Shown here: positions 23,131 through 32,392 of the stretch, in pieces
Numbering within the stretch: position 1 is the stretch's first letter
Layout of the letters: each line of letters opens with the position of its first letter
Source: Candidatus Sericytochromatia bacterium
GTDB lineage: Bacteria > Cyanobacteriota > Sericytochromatia > UBA7694
Assembly: GCA_018780035.1 (NCBI GenBank)
Contig: JADMKE010000020.1
Span: forward strand, 62,001-126,000
Reading direction: 5' to 3'
Length of the DNA: 64,000 nt
Notes under the pieces: model-generated
What the model was told of the DNA's origin: nothing
The model's database searches: none
What the model saw: the letters and a program-made list of their open reading frames with translations, nothing else
Made by a program: the position numbers and the translations under genes

Positions 23131-24513
23131 ATGAAATACAAATCTCAAAAAGTTGCCTATTGGTTCTTTGCCACCTGCATGCTGCTGTTTAGTTTGCAAT
23201 TGGTGTATGGTTTTATCATGGGCTTTGCCCATATGGGCCTCGACGGCCTGCACAGTTGGATTCCCTTTAATGCCGCCCGTGCCACCCACACCAATTTACT
23301 CGTGGTTTGGCTGCTCTGTGGCTTTATGGGCGCTGCGCACTTTATTATTCCCGACGAGGCGGGTCGCGAACTTCATTCGGTCAAATTGGCCTATGTCCAA
23401 TTGATCTCTTTGATCGTGGTGGGTGTGGTTTCGGTGATTGGCTTTCACCTCAATTGGTGGGAAGGCCGCAAATTCCTCGAAATTCCCCGCCCCCTGGATT
23501 TTTTGGTGGTGATCAATGTCCTGATGTTTATCTTTAATATTGGCATGACCGTGTTGCGTGGTAAAAAATACAGCACCACCGGGATTGTTTTGTTTATGGG
23601 CCTGTTTTCTGCGGCTTTGCTCTATCTGCCCGGCATGATTTATTTCGACAACCAAACCATGGATTCGTTTTTCCGCTGGTGGGTTGTGCATCTCTGGGTC
23701 GAAGGCGTGTGGGAGCTAATCATGGGGTCAATCCTGGCCTATCTGCTGATCAAACTCACAGGCGTCGATCGCGAAGTGATCGAAAAATGGCTGTATATCA
23801 TTGTCGGTCTGACCTTTCTCTCAGGCATTCTCGGTACAGGCCACCACTATTATTATATTGGCACCCCCAAATACTGGCTGATGGTGGGTGGGATCTTTTC
23901 GGCCCTCGAACCCCTGGCCTTTTTGGGTATGGCCCTGTTTGCCATCTCGATGTACCGCCGCAGCGGTCGTTCCCACCCGAATAAAATTTCGCTCTATTGG
24001 ACCATCGGTTGCGCGATTATGTCGTTTGTTGGCGCAGGTTTTTTGGGCTTTGCCCATACCCTGCCCCAGGTCAATATGTATACCCACGGCACCTTGGTCA
24101 CAGCCATGCACGGGCATTTGGCCTTCTGGGGCGCTTATGCCATGATTGTTCTGGCGATCACGACCTATGCCCTGCCTGAACTCACCGGACGCAAGCTCTG
24201 GAACAGCATGTCTGGCATGTTGGCCTTTTGGCTCTCCAATATCGGCATGGTTGGCATGACAGGGGCTTTTGCTGTTGCCGGTGTCACCCAGGTCTACCTC
24301 GAGCGCAAAATGGGCCTCGACTTTTTGCTGGTGCAGAAAGAATTGCATGTGCATTTTCTCGGCCTGATTCTGGCGGCTTGCCTGTTTACCGCCGGGATTA
24401 TCCTGTTTATTTGGACCTTTATCCAATACGGTTTGCCTTCGGACGAGATGATTGGCGCCAGCCCTTCCGAGGAGGAACCGGCCCATGGCCATGCTCATGC
24501 CCAACTTGTCTAA
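23131..24513 (+). CDS. norB: Nitric oxide reductase catalytic subunit
   Basis: This 461-residue protein has twelve predicted membrane helices and belongs to the heme-copper oxidase superfamily. It reduces 2 NO to N2O at a heme b3-FeB centre. Motifs with heme and FeB ligands are visible: HTNLLVVWLL, WVVHLWVEGVWELIMG with a His followed by Glu, GTGHHYYYIGTPKYW with paired His, and the late HGHLAFWGAYAMIVL. It is the cytochrome c-dependent short form, as no quinol-binding N-terminal extension is present. The start with CGAGGA upstream was chosen over an in-frame ATG inside norC. Confidence 0.96.
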   Translation: MKYKSQKVAYWFFATCMLLFSLQLVYGFIMGFAHMGLDGLHSWIPFNAARATHTNLLVVWLLCGFMGAAHFIIPDEAGRELHSVKLAYVQLISLIVVGVVSVIGFHLNWWEGRKFLEIPRPLDFLVVINVLMFIFNIGMTVLRGKKYSTTGIVLFMGLFSAALLYLPGMIYFDNQTMDSFFRWWVVHLWVEGVWELIMGSILAYLLIKLTGVDREVIEKWLYIIVGLTFLSGILGTGHHYYYIGTPKYWLMVGGIFSALEPLAFLGMALFAISMYRRSGRSHPNKISLYWTIGCAIMSFVGAGFLGFAHTLPQVNMYTHGTLVTAMHGHLAFWGAYAMIVLAITTYALPELTGRKLWNSMSGMLAFWLSNIGMVGMTGAFAVAGVTQVYLERKMGLDFLLVQKELHVHFLGLILAACLFTAGIILFIWTFIQYGLPSDEMIGASPSEEEPAHGHAHAQLV

Positions 24514-24532
24514 ATCCAAGGAGCCTGAAGAC

Positions 24533-25330
24533 ATGGAAACGGGTAGTCAAGCTCCACAGGCCCTGCCTTATTATCGCCCTGTGGGGCCGGAGATGGCGAT
24601 CTTTGAACATGCCTGGCGGCGCAAATTGCCTCTGCTCTTAAAAGGGCCGACCGGAACTGGCAAGTCGCGTTTTGTCGAGCATATGGCAGCCAAACTGGAA
24701 TTGCCCCTGATCACCGTCTCCTGCCATGAAGAGACCTCTGCCGTAGATCTCTTGGGCCGCTATTTGGTCCAAGGGGCAGAGACCTATTGGCAAGATGGCC
24801 CGCTCACGCGGGCTGTGCGCATGGGGGCGATTCTCTACCTCGACGAAATTGCCGAGGCCCGGCCCGACACCATTGTCGTACTGCACTCGCTCACGGATCA
24901 TCGCCGCGAGTTGTTTTTGGAGCGCCACAACGAGAGCCTCAAGGCCCCTCCTGAGTTTATGTTGGTGGCGTCGTTTAATCCGGGTTACCAGCGTGGCATC
25001 AAAGAACTCAAGCCCTCCACCCGGCAGCGCTTTTTGGCGCTGAGTTTTGACTATCCGTCAGCGGAGGTCGAAACTGAGATACTCAGGGCTGAGACCGGCC
25101 TCGATGCAGGGCGGGCAGGTAAATTGGTGCAAATGGCGAACAAAATTCGCAAATTGGTCGAGTGGGGATTGGCAGAAACGGTTTCAACCCGCCTGCTGAT
25201 CGACGCTGGGGCCCTGATTGCCGATGGTTTGCCGCCGCGACTGGCCTGCGAAGTCGGCATTGCCGAGCCGCTGACGGATGAGTTTGAAACCCGTATGGCA
25301 TTGCGCGATTTAATCGCGCTGCATTTTTAA
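24533..25330 (+). CDS. norQ: NorQ, MoxR-type AAA+ ATPase for nitric oxide reductase activation
   Basis: This 265-residue ATPase has Walker A GPTGTGKS near residue 43, Walker B AILYLDEIAEA and a sensor region ASFNPGYQ. Together with NorD it forms a MoxR-VWA chaperone that activates NorCB, probably by inserting the non-heme iron. The ATG was chosen for its AAGGAG site; a longer frame starts inside norB. It is 19 bp after norB and 11 bp before norD. Confidence 0.93.
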   Translation: METGSQAPQALPYYRPVGPEMAIFEHAWRRKLPLLLKGPTGTGKSRFVEHMAAKLELPLITVSCHEETSAVDLLGRYLVQGAETYWQDGPLTRAVRMGAILYLDEIAEARPDTIVVLHSLTDHRRELFLERHNESLKAPPEFMLVASFNPGYQRGIKELKPSTRQRFLALSFDYPSAEVETEILRAETGLDAGRAGKLVQMANKIRKLVEWGLAETVSTRLLIDAGALIADGLPPRLACEVGIAEPLTDEFETRMALRDLIALHF

Positions 25331-25341
25331 AGGAGGCGGGC

Positions 25342-27090
25342 ATGGAATGGGATCAAAAGCTGTTTAAACAGACCTGGAACTGGTTGGTGGGGCTGCGTCC
25401 CCAGCAGGCAGAAGCTCCAGACACTGTGAAGCTCGAAGACCTACATGCCCGCCTGACCTTGCTGGCCCGCATGCTCTGCGGCGAACCCGTAGAGATCTTG
25501 CGGGCCGAGCAAGAAGGCGGAGTCAATGGCCCGTTTTTGTATTTGCCAGCAGCCTTTGCCCTGGGCCAAGATCGCGAACAAAACTGCCTGTTTTATTTGT
25601 TTCGTGTGGTCTATCTCAGTGTGCAGCGCGAACGGGGCTTTAACTGGCCCCCCGGTGAAAAACCGGGTTTGCTGGCCTCCCGGCAAAAGGCCTGCGAAAC
25701 ATCACAACAGGTTTTGGCGCTTTTATTTGAGCGCTATCCGGCCATGCAGGAGTCGTTTGAGGCCTTGCTAGCGCACCTGGCGACCCGTGCGCAAACAGAC
25801 AGCGAAAAGGCACTGGCATGGGGCCATTGGTTTAGCCCAAGCGCGCAGGCCCAGAGCGCCGCTCCCAGTGGAAAAACCCCACAGGCCTTGCCCGATCACG
25901 CAGGTGAGATGACCTCCCGCGAGGCCCCCGCCCGCGAAGAGGTTGAAATTGAAAATATGGATAAAAAAGCCATGCAGGCTTATACCTTGATGCACCAATT
26001 TGAAAAAGTCGAGACGATCGAAGAGTTTCAGGGCACCTGGCGCGATGCCGATGGGTCTGATGAATTGGCAGCCCATGCCGAGGCCTTAAATGAAGTCGAT
26101 TTGCGCAAATTGACCCGCTGTGACGATACAGCCCATGCGGTCTTGCAGGCTGAATTTATCTCAGGTATCTCCGTGCCAGAGGTGGCAGAAATGACCCTGG
26201 AAGGCAAATGCCTCACTTACGACGAGTGGGATGGGCGCAAACGGTCTTATCGCCGCGACTGGTGCAAAGTCTATCCCCGCAGATTCACGACCCCAGATGC
26301 TGGGTATTTGCAGCAAACACTGAAATCCCATCAGCGGGTCTTGCAGTCGCTGCGCAATCGCTTCAGCCTGCAGTTTAATACCTGGCAGACTGTGCGCCGC
26401 CAAGCCATGGGCGAAGAGCCCGATCTTGATGCCTTGGTCGAAAACTTTGCCGACCGCCAAGCCGGGCGAACGCCATCAGAAAAAATCTATTTGAGTCAGC
26501 GCAAAAAGAGCCGCGCGGTTTCGCTTTTGCTGTTGATGGATCTCTCACTCTCCAGCGATGGCTATACAGGCGGATTTCGCGTCTTGGATGTTGAAAAACA
26601 GGCGGTGATTCTGTTTGCCCAATTGCTCTCAGAATGGGGCGATCGCTTTCAAATAGACGGCTTTGCCTCCCATACCCGCAATCAATGTGAATACCTGACG
26701 CTGAAAGCCTTTGACGAACCCTGGGAGCGGGCAGCCCCGCGCATCGGTGCCGTTGAGCCGCGCGGTTATACCCGCATTGGCCCGGCCCTGCGCCATGCCA
26801 CAACGCAATTGGCCCAAGAGCAGGCAAAATCCCGTTGGATTCTTTTGCTCTCCGATGGCAAACCCAACGATTACGACCGCTACGAGGGCCAATACGGTCT
26901 CGCTGATGTGCGCCAAGCCATTCGGGAGGCGCGTCAGCAGCAGGTGCAGGTCTACGCTTTGGCGATTGAAAGTCTTGCCCGCAATTATTTGCCGCAAATG
27001 TTGGGTACGGGCGGCTATCGCATTTTGCCACAACCGGCTTTACTGCCTCAGGCTTTGGCTGAATTTTATGGTAGGCTGGTGCGAGCCTGA
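25342..27090 (+). CDS. norD: NorD, VWA-domain activator of nitric oxide reductase
   Basis: This 582-residue protein partners with NorQ. The N-terminal region (about 1-170) is a helical domain also found alone at 1710-2381. A variable linker and a middle NorD-specific part follow, and the C-terminus is a von Willebrand A domain. The metal-ion adhesion site starts at LLLMDLSLSSDG, with a later LLLSDGKPNDYDRYEG motif, as expected of NorD/CbbO proteins. Length is normal for the family. Confidence 0.93.
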   Translation: MEWDQKLFKQTWNWLVGLRPQQAEAPDTVKLEDLHARLTLLARMLCGEPVEILRAEQEGGVNGPFLYLPAAFALGQDREQNCLFYLFRVVYLSVQRERGFNWPPGEKPGLLASRQKACETSQQVLALLFERYPAMQESFEALLAHLATRAQTDSEKALAWGHWFSPSAQAQSAAPSGKTPQALPDHAGEMTSREAPAREEVEIENMDKKAMQAYTLMHQFEKVETIEEFQGTWRDADGSDELAAHAEALNEVDLRKLTRCDDTAHAVLQAEFISGISVPEVAEMTLEGKCLTYDEWDGRKRSYRRDWCKVYPRRFTTPDAGYLQQTLKSHQRVLQSLRNRFSLQFNTWQTVRRQAMGEEPDLDALVENFADRQAGRTPSEKIYLSQRKKSRAVSLLLLMDLSLSSDGYTGGFRVLDVEKQAVILFAQLLSEWGDRFQIDGFASHTRNQCEYLTLKAFDEPWERAAPRIGAVEPRGYTRIGPALRHATTQLAQEQAKSRWILLLSDGKPNDYDRYEGQYGLADVRQAIREARQQQVQVYALAIESLARNYLPQMLGTGGYRILPQPALLPQALAEFYGRLVRA

Positions 27091-27114
27091 TTCAATTATA
27101 AAGAAAGGAAACCT

Positions 27115-27363
27115 ATGAAAATCCAATTAAAAACCTTTGCTCAATTGCGCGAAAAAACCGGAGCTGCATTACATACCCTTGAGTTATCTGAAGATGCGAC
27201 CCTGGCTTCCTGTCTTGACGTTTTTCTGGCTCTCTTTCCCGCTTTGGAACATGATTTAAACCATTGCCGTACCGCCCTGAATCAAAGTTATGTGCGCGAT
27301 CTCAACACACAACTCCATGAAGGAGACGAAGTTGCGCTAATTCCCCCGGTCAGTGGGGGATAA
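27115..27363 (+). CDS. moaD: Molybdopterin synthase small subunit
   Basis: This 82-residue ubiquitin-fold protein carries sulfur as a C-terminal thiocarboxylate and gives it to precursor Z. It starts with KLKTFAQLREKTG-like strand sequence and ends in the required Gly-Gly (VALIPPVSGG). It follows norD in the same run, with moaE six bases later. This supports molybdenum cofactor production for a molybdoenzyme made under denitrifying conditions. Confidence 0.93.
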   Translation: MKIQLKTFAQLREKTGAALHTLELSEDATLASCLDVFLALFPALEHDLNHCRTALNQSYVRDLNTQLHEGDEVALIPPVSGG

Positions 27364-27368
27364 ACACA

Positions 27369-27809
27369 ATGGAGAGTCCACACAACCCGCTCAATCTGAT
27401 TCAAATTGTCGCAGACCCGATCGAAGTCACGCCTTTGTTGGCGGCTGTGGCCTGTCCAGAGGCAGGTGCTTCATCGCTGTTTCTGGGCACCGTGCGCAAT
27501 CACAACAAAGGCAAAGGTGTGCTTTTTCTCGAATATGAATGTTATCCCGAAATGGCAGTCAAAGAGATAGCTCAAATAGTGGCTCAAGCCCGCAACAATT
27601 GGGAGCTCTACCAAGTGGGTATCCTTCACCGTGTGGGCCGTTTGCAGATCGGTGAAGTGGCTGTGGCCATTGCCATTTCGTCGGCCCACCGCCAAGCCAG
27701 TTTGGAAGCCTTGCAATTCTGCATCGACACCCTCAAAGCCACAGTGCCGATCTGGAAAAAAGAATATTGGGAAGATGGCTCCATCTGGCTGGAAAATTGT
27801 TGCGGCTGA
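27369..27809 (+). CDS. moaE: Molybdopterin synthase large subunit
   Basis: This 146-residue catalytic subunit works with MoaD to insert the dithiolene sulfurs. Family motifs include ASSLFLGTVRNHNKGKGV with its conserved Arg, FLEYECYPEMA, RVGRLQIGEVAVAIAISSAHR and the catalytic Lys in VPIWKKEYWEDG. Length is typical. It ends the norCBQD-moaDE run and meets a convergent gene five bases later. Confidence 0.95.
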   Translation: MESPHNPLNLIQIVADPIEVTPLLAAVACPEAGASSLFLGTVRNHNKGKGVLFLEYECYPEMAVKEIAQIVAQARNNWELYQVGILHRVGRLQIGEVAVAIAISSAHRQASLEALQFCIDTLKATVPIWKKEYWEDGSIWLENCCG

Positions 27810-27814
27810 AGCCC

Positions 27815-28732
27815 TCAGCGCTGACTGTCGAGCAATTCCTGTAAGATATCCACCAAAAACTGGGTTTTGTCGAGGCCCCGCTTGAGGGCCTCACTGGGCC
27901 AATTGCGCTTGGCACATTCCTGCAATTGGTTTTGCAGGCGGTCGCTGCGGTCCAGGGCTTCGTCGAGTCTGAATTCAATTTCGGCCCTTTCAACGGGTGA
28001 AGGCATACGTCCTGCCCGATCCAAAAGCCCGTTGAGATTTTTTTCGAGCAGGGCAATTTGGTTGCGCAGATCCAACAGGGCGAAGCTGGCTTTTAAGACT
28101 TCATCCAAGCCCTGAACAAGCAAATCGAGGGGCTCCATGCGCAGGCAGAGGGCTGTGGTATCCATATCTGAATCGAGCACCAAGATCGTGTTTTGGACAT
28201 GGGCGCGGATTTCTTCCAGGCTGGTGGCCTGCTCCTCCAACTGTGCCAATTCAGCACTTTCCAGGGTCGGTTTTAAGACCACCCGCTGGGAAAAGCGCTG
28301 AAAAGCCTGATCAATGTAGCGCTCGGTTTCGTCGTAAAGCCATTCAATATTGCTCTCAGAGCTGGGGCTCTCGTTTTCTTCTAAACGGTGATCCTGCGGG
28401 GTCTCCAACAGAAAACGCGTCCAGTTTTTTAAGTCACTGTGGGTGGGTTGAATCTCGCTGATGCGTTCGAGGCAATCTTGGGCCCCCGGATAGTCTTCGC
28501 TCAGCAGCTGAAGATAAGCCAATCCCAAAAGAGCCGGAATATGTTCTGAAGCGGATCTCAAACTGGCCTGGAAACAGGCAGCGGCCTCTACCAGCAACTC
28601 AGGAGGGTCAAAACCCGCTTCTTGAGCCCAAGCCAGACAACGCAAGCCCTTTGCCAGTTCGGCCTCTGCTTGAACGGTCTGCTCAAGGGCCGAAGCCTGA
28701 AGAGGGGGTTGAGACAAACCCAGCAATTTCAT
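27815..28732 (-). CDS. Unassigned protein with TPR-like N-terminus and coiled coil
   Basis: This 305-residue protein is not recognised. Residues about 40-110 look like tetratricopeptide repeats (AAACFQASLRSASEHIPALLG followed by AYLQLLSEDYPGAQDCLERI). A Ser/Glu-rich linker follows, and residues about 150-300 are strongly helical and charged, consistent with coiled coils. There is no signal peptide. A GGAG ribosome site stands eight bases before the ATG. It is a scaffold or interaction protein by appearance only. Confidence 0.65.
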   Translation of the reverse strand: MKLLGLSQPPLQASALEQTVQAEAELAKGLRCLAWAQEAGFDPPELLVEAAACFQASLRSASEHIPALLGLAYLQLLSEDYPGAQDCLERISEIQPTHSDLKNWTRFLLETPQDHRLEENESPSSESNIEWLYDETERYIDQAFQRFSQRVVLKPTLESAELAQLEEQATSLEEIRAHVQNTILVLDSDMDTTALCLRMEPLDLLVQGLDEVLKASFALLDLRNQIALLEKNLNGLLDRAGRMPSPVERAEIEFRLDEALDRSDRLQNQLQECAKRNWPSEALKRGLDKTQFLVDILQELLDSQR

Positions 28733-28902
28733 AAATTGGCTCCAAATGATTTCAAAGTAATTTCAATTGTCCCTGAATTCAAGCTTGCCCGCAATGTTTG
28801 TTTGGGCAAAAGCCTGTTACATATCTCAACAATTCTTTTGCTTAAAAATGGAGGGATTGTGGTATAAAAAAGATATAAACAGATCAAAAAGAGGTTTTCA
28901 TT

Positions 28903-29223
28903 ATGGCTGGTGGAGATAGTCACGTTATTTTAAATAGCGGTGTTGGCACAATTGGCATGGCCAACGCCCTGAATGCGGTGGATGCGAACAGCGTTAAATC
29001 CGGGAATATGACCGAGCCCCGCGAAGTGACCGATAAAACGGGCAAAACACAGACTTTGTATTTTACAGACGAAGGCGCCAAACTCTTCGATAAATATTCA
29101 GACCCCAACAATTCCGCGACCGGTGATGGTCCCAGAATCACAGTGGAAAAAGATCCCAGCGGCATCAGCTCGCTCTGGAAGGGCATTGTTAAAAAAGAAG
29201 AAGGCGTTGGCAAACCTGCCTGA
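28903..29223 (+). CDS. Small conserved-looking protein of unknown function
   Basis: This 106-residue protein is not recognised. It starts MAGGDSHVILNSGVGTIGMA and has a charged, Lys/Asp/Gly-rich C-terminal half with no signal peptide or membrane segment. The N-terminal style resembles short proteins exported by flagellar-type systems, but no diagnostic motif is present. It has a GAGG ribosome site, an A+T-rich upstream region with a TATAAA-like element and a strong terminator right after it, so it is very probably a real, separately transcribed gene. Confidence 0.65.
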   Translation: MAGGDSHVILNSGVGTIGMANALNAVDANSVKSGNMTEPREVTDKTGKTQTLYFTDEGAKLFDKYSDPNNSATGDGPRITVEKDPSGISSLWKGIVKKEEGVGKPA

Positions 29224-29240
29224 TTTTGATGCGTATTCAA

Positions 29241-29268
29241 CCCCTGGAACGTCCTTCCAGGGGTTTTT
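29241..29268 (+). terminator. Strong Rho-independent terminator
   Basis: A nine-base perfect stem CCCCTGGAA/TTCCAGGGG with a 5-nt loop is followed by five T. It ends transcription of the small gene 17 bp upstream. Confidence 0.9.
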
Positions 29269-29294
29269 AATGTGTTTGGGGGAGAACGAAAGTC

Positions 29295-29627
29295 ATGGAA
29301 CGCGGAATATTATTACAAAAGACCTTTAATACCAAATCCGATTCACTGCAAACCGAGTTGGATGCCTTTACCCGGCAATTGGGTGAACGCATGAAGCAGT
29401 ACAAAGTCGAAGAATATGTCGGACTGCGGCGCATGAAGTCGGAAGATCTGATGGAAATCATTGTGATCCCCTGCAAAGGCGGGGCACAAGGACAGTCCGA
29501 GGTGCAGTCTCAGATCGCTGAATTGCAGTCTCAGGGCTTTGAGTCGGCGACCTTTAGCAATGCCAAAGACGTGGGACGTTATGCCACCGCTGAGATCGAA
29601 CCAATTGGGATTCGCTTCGGTTCATAG
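29295..29627 (+). CDS. Small protein of unknown function
   Basis: This 110-residue soluble protein is not recognised. The first half is helical and charged, with a LDAFTRQLGERMKQY segment and a VGLRRMKSEDLMEIIVIPCK strand-like part. The second half is rich in Gln and Ser (QSEVQSQIAELQSQG). It may have its own promoter because a terminator lies immediately upstream, though read-through would make it a second gene of that unit. Start choice is the first ATG after the terminator. Confidence 0.6.
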   Translation: MERGILLQKTFNTKSDSLQTELDAFTRQLGERMKQYKVEEYVGLRRMKSEDLMEIIVIPCKGGAQGQSEVQSQIAELQSQGFESATFSNAKDVGRYATAEIEPIGIRFGS

Positions 29628-29672
29628 CCCCCGGTTAGAGCGCCGTTTCGTAGCGCAATCGGCTCGGGGGCT
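29626..29672. other. Stem-loop after the small gene
   Basis: AGCCCCCG and CGGGGGCT form an eight-base perfect stem around a 31-nt loop that holds a second short stem (GCGC-type). There is no T run, so this may be a transcript 3' structure and not a true terminator. Confidence 0.45.
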
Positions 29673-29730
29673 GGTATCATACAGTATTCAAATCTGTTGA
29701 TCACCAAACCCGTCAGGAAAGCCCACAACC

Positions 29731-31425
29731 ATGAATTCATCTTCATTTGCTGAACAACTTCACGATCTCTTTGAGCGCCACCATGAGTTTCGCATGCAAT
29801 CAGCGCCCGAATTTGCAACCTTTGAAGGCGATCACCGTTTTAATGATCGCCTGAGTGATCTGAGTCAGTCTGCCCACAAAGCCCAGCACAAGACCCGTCA
29901 GGGCTTTTTAACAGAACTTTTGGCCCTGCCCAAAGACCAGCTCAATAGCGAAGATCAGCTCAATTATGAGATGTTTGAATTGCTTTTAAACGAAGAAATT
30001 GATGGTTTTGCCTTCCGCGAAGAGCTGATGCCCCTGAATCAAATGACCGGCTACCAGCTCTTTTTGCCCCAATTGATCGAAATTCAACCCCTGCAGACGG
30101 AAGCCCATTACGCCGATTATTTTTCCCGTTTGCGGGGGTTTCCCAAACAGGTCGATGACGTGATTGACAATCTCAAACTGGGGATCGAAACCGGCTGGGT
30201 GCAGCCCCGCTTTGTGATTGAGCAGACCCTGCCCCAAATGCAAAATTTAATGCCCGAAAAAACCGAAGACAGCGTCTTTTTTATTCCCCTGCGCCGAGAA
30301 GGCGTTTTGGATGCTGCTGCCCGTGAAAAATTGGGCCAAGAGCTGACCGCTGTTCTGGAAGAGGCGGTCTTTCCCGCTTACCAGAAACTTCACAATTTTA
30401 CCCGCGATCAATACCTGCCCAAATGCCGTGAAACTGCTGGCGTTTGGGATTTGCCAGATGGCGAAGCCTATTACGAATACCTGATTCGCAAATACACAGC
30501 CCCCGGTCTCAGTGCCCACGAAATTCATGAAATTGGTCTCTCCGAAGTGCACCGCATTCATGGCGAAAAAGCCAAACTCAAAGACCAATTGGGTTTTGAC
30601 GGCACCGTCGAGCAGTTTAATCACTATTTGCGCACCAGTCCCGACTTCTATTTTGAAACCAAAGAGGCGCTCTGGGAAAAATACCAGAGTGTGATGGCCG
30701 AAGGTCTGGAAAAATCCAAAGCCCTTTTCAACCGCATGCCCAAGGCTCCCTGTGAACTCAAAGAGGTCGAAGCATACAAAGCCAAGTCGGCTCCCCAGGC
30801 CTATTACATGCCTGCGCCCGAAGATGGTTCTCGACCGGGTTATTATTATATCAACACCTATGACCTGCCTTCACGGCCCAGTTATGCAGTCACAGCGTTG
30901 ACGCTGCACGAAGCGATCCCCGGCCACCATTTGCAATTGGCCCTGGCCCAGGAATTGGCCCATCTGCCTTATTTCCGCCGCCGCTTACACGTTACGGCTT
31001 ATCTCGAAGGCTGGGGGCTCTATGCCGAGCATCTCGGTTATGAAATGGACATGTACCACGACCGCTACCAACACTACGGGGCCCTGAGTTTTGAAGTTTG
31101 GCGCGCCTGCCGTTTGGCCGTAGACACAGGTTTACATTCCAAAAAATGGAGCCGCGAAGAAGCGGTGGCCTTTATGAAAAAACACGTTGCCAATACCGAG
31201 CTGGATATTCGCTCTGAAGTCGATCGCTATTTGATCATGCCGGGCCAGGCGCTGGCCTACAAAATTGGCGAACTCAAAATCAAGGCCCTGCGCCAAAAAG
31301 CCGAGGCCACACTCAAAGAGCGCTTTGATATCAAAGACTTTCACCAAGTGGTGATTGAAAATGGCGCGGTGCCCTTGGCCGTGTTGGAGCACAAAGTCGA
31401 GCAGTGGTTGGCTGCGCAGGCTTAG
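29731..31425 (+). CDS. DUF885 family predicted metalloprotease
   Basis: This 564-residue protein has the family's zinc-binding motif HEAIPGHHLQLA near residue 391 and a downstream YLEGWGLYAEHLG segment whose Glu would be the third ligand. A late MPGQALAYKIG motif is also typical of DUF885. There is no obvious signal peptide, so the protein seems cytoplasmic. Substrates of this family are poorly known, and peptidase activity is inferred from the metal site. It is a single gene with a weak ribosome site. Confidence 0.88.
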   Translation: MNSSSFAEQLHDLFERHHEFRMQSAPEFATFEGDHRFNDRLSDLSQSAHKAQHKTRQGFLTELLALPKDQLNSEDQLNYEMFELLLNEEIDGFAFREELMPLNQMTGYQLFLPQLIEIQPLQTEAHYADYFSRLRGFPKQVDDVIDNLKLGIETGWVQPRFVIEQTLPQMQNLMPEKTEDSVFFIPLRREGVLDAAAREKLGQELTAVLEEAVFPAYQKLHNFTRDQYLPKCRETAGVWDLPDGEAYYEYLIRKYTAPGLSAHEIHEIGLSEVHRIHGEKAKLKDQLGFDGTVEQFNHYLRTSPDFYFETKEALWEKYQSVMAEGLEKSKALFNRMPKAPCELKEVEAYKAKSAPQAYYMPAPEDGSRPGYYYINTYDLPSRPSYAVTALTLHEAIPGHHLQLALAQELAHLPYFRRRLHVTAYLEGWGLYAEHLGYEMDMYHDRYQHYGALSFEVWRACRLAVDTGLHSKKWSREEAVAFMKKHVANTELDIRSEVDRYLIMPGQALAYKIGELKIKALRQKAEATLKERFDIKDFHQVVIENGAVPLAVLEHKVEQWLAAQA

Positions 31426-31459
31426 CTTGAATTTTGAGATGCGTGAATGGAAGGGTGAC

Positions 31460-31618
31460 CCCCTCGGGTCTATGAATGGCACGGGGGGAGCCTCCGCCCC
31501 CACGTCGTGTGGGGGCTGCGGTCGTGCACGCTCCCTCGGCTGACCCTCCTGGCTCAGTCGCGCGCAAAGCACCCATGAAGGGCATAATACCCCCCCTTTG
31601 CCATTCATAGACGAGGGG
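31460..31618. repeat. Large imperfect palindrome with nested stem-loop
   Basis: Arms of about 29 bases (31460-31488 and 31590-31618) are inverted copies sharing GTCTATGAATGGCA, with C- and G-runs at the ends. Inside, GCCCCCAC and GTGGGGGC form another stem around 31496-31516. The whole can fold as a branched structure and fills most of the gap between the peptidase gene and the BREX operon. It could be a small non-autonomous repeat, a REP-like element or a structured RNA. No gene was seen here. Confidence 0.65.
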
Positions 31619-31771
31619 CAATCGCTCCAAAGGCAAAATTCAAGCAAGCCGGAAATGCACCGTAATTGGAACAGCCTTGGAACTGGGTTTCTCAGGGGCT
31701 TCAATTTTGCGCTGCGAAATCCTGTACAATAGAGTGTTCTCAACACAATACCCCAACTTAAGCTGTGAAAT

Positions 31772-32392
31772 ATGAGTCAGACCAAATACAGCCTTTCTTT
31801 TACCACGGGCAGTCTGTTCCTCCAGGAGTCGCTCCTGATAGCTGGGCTGTACCTGGATAATTTTGATTGGGCTCAGGTTCGGCAAGTGGTCGTCAAAGAC
31901 AATCTCTTGCAGGCCCGCACCCAAAACACCTCTGAACGGGTGTGCAGTGAAGTTATCTCCAGGCTCAAACATCTCACACGGGCCCAACTTGAATTATTGA
32001 GCCAGGGCAGCCGCCACGATCAGTATTATTTGCTTTGGCTGGCGATTTGCCGCCGCTATGCCTTTATTGGCGATTTTGCCCAAGAAATGCTGCGCGAGAA
32101 GTTTCTGCGTTTTGTCTCTGAATTGACCTATCTCGACTTTGATATCTTCTTTCACCGCAAACAAGAATGGCACGAAGAACTCAATCAGATCAAACCGATT
32201 ACCCGACAAAAACTGCGTCAAACCCTGTTTAAGATGATGCGGGAAGCTGATTTAATCAACGCAAAATCTTTGATACAACCCGTTTTGCTGAGTGGTGCTT
32301 TGTTGCAGGTGATACAAGCAGATCGCTTAGAAGACCTGCGCTTTTTTCCGATCTTTGATACCGATCTTCAATTTGGGTTGCAGGCAGTATGA
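31772..32392 (+). CDS. brxA: BREX protein BrxA (DUF1819 family)
   Basis: This 206-residue protein is the first gene of the BREX operon. It fits BrxA in length, in its helical make-up (TGSLFLQESLLIAGLYL near the start, YYLLWLAICRRYAFIGDFA and FLRFVSELTYLDFD in the middle) and in its place directly before brxB. BrxA is a small DNA-binding-type protein needed in some BREX systems. Its stop overlaps the brxB start by four bases. The upstream gap has a TACAAT hexamer about 42 bp ahead of the start that could be the -10 element. Confidence 0.88.
   Translation: MSQTKYSLSFTTGSLFLQESLLIAGLYLDNFDWAQVRQVVVKDNLLQARTQNTSERVCSEVISRLKHLTRAQLELLSQGSRHDQYYLLWLAICRRYAFIGDFAQEMLREKFLRFVSELTYLDFDIFFHRKQEWHEELNQIKPITRQKLRQTLFKMMREADLINAKSLIQPVLLSGALLQVIQADRLEDLRFFPIFDTDLQFGLQAV

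Noticed and set aside
31132-31746. A minus-strand frame covering the palindrome before BREX
   Set aside because: It runs antisense to the peptidase gene and through the repeat arms, with no protein-like features.
31430-31771. A Dnr-type box in the BREX promoter (TTTGCGCTGCGAAA near 31709)
   Set aside because: The half-sites are too close together (14 bases) and there is no hexamer at the 32-bp spacing, so this is probably chance.
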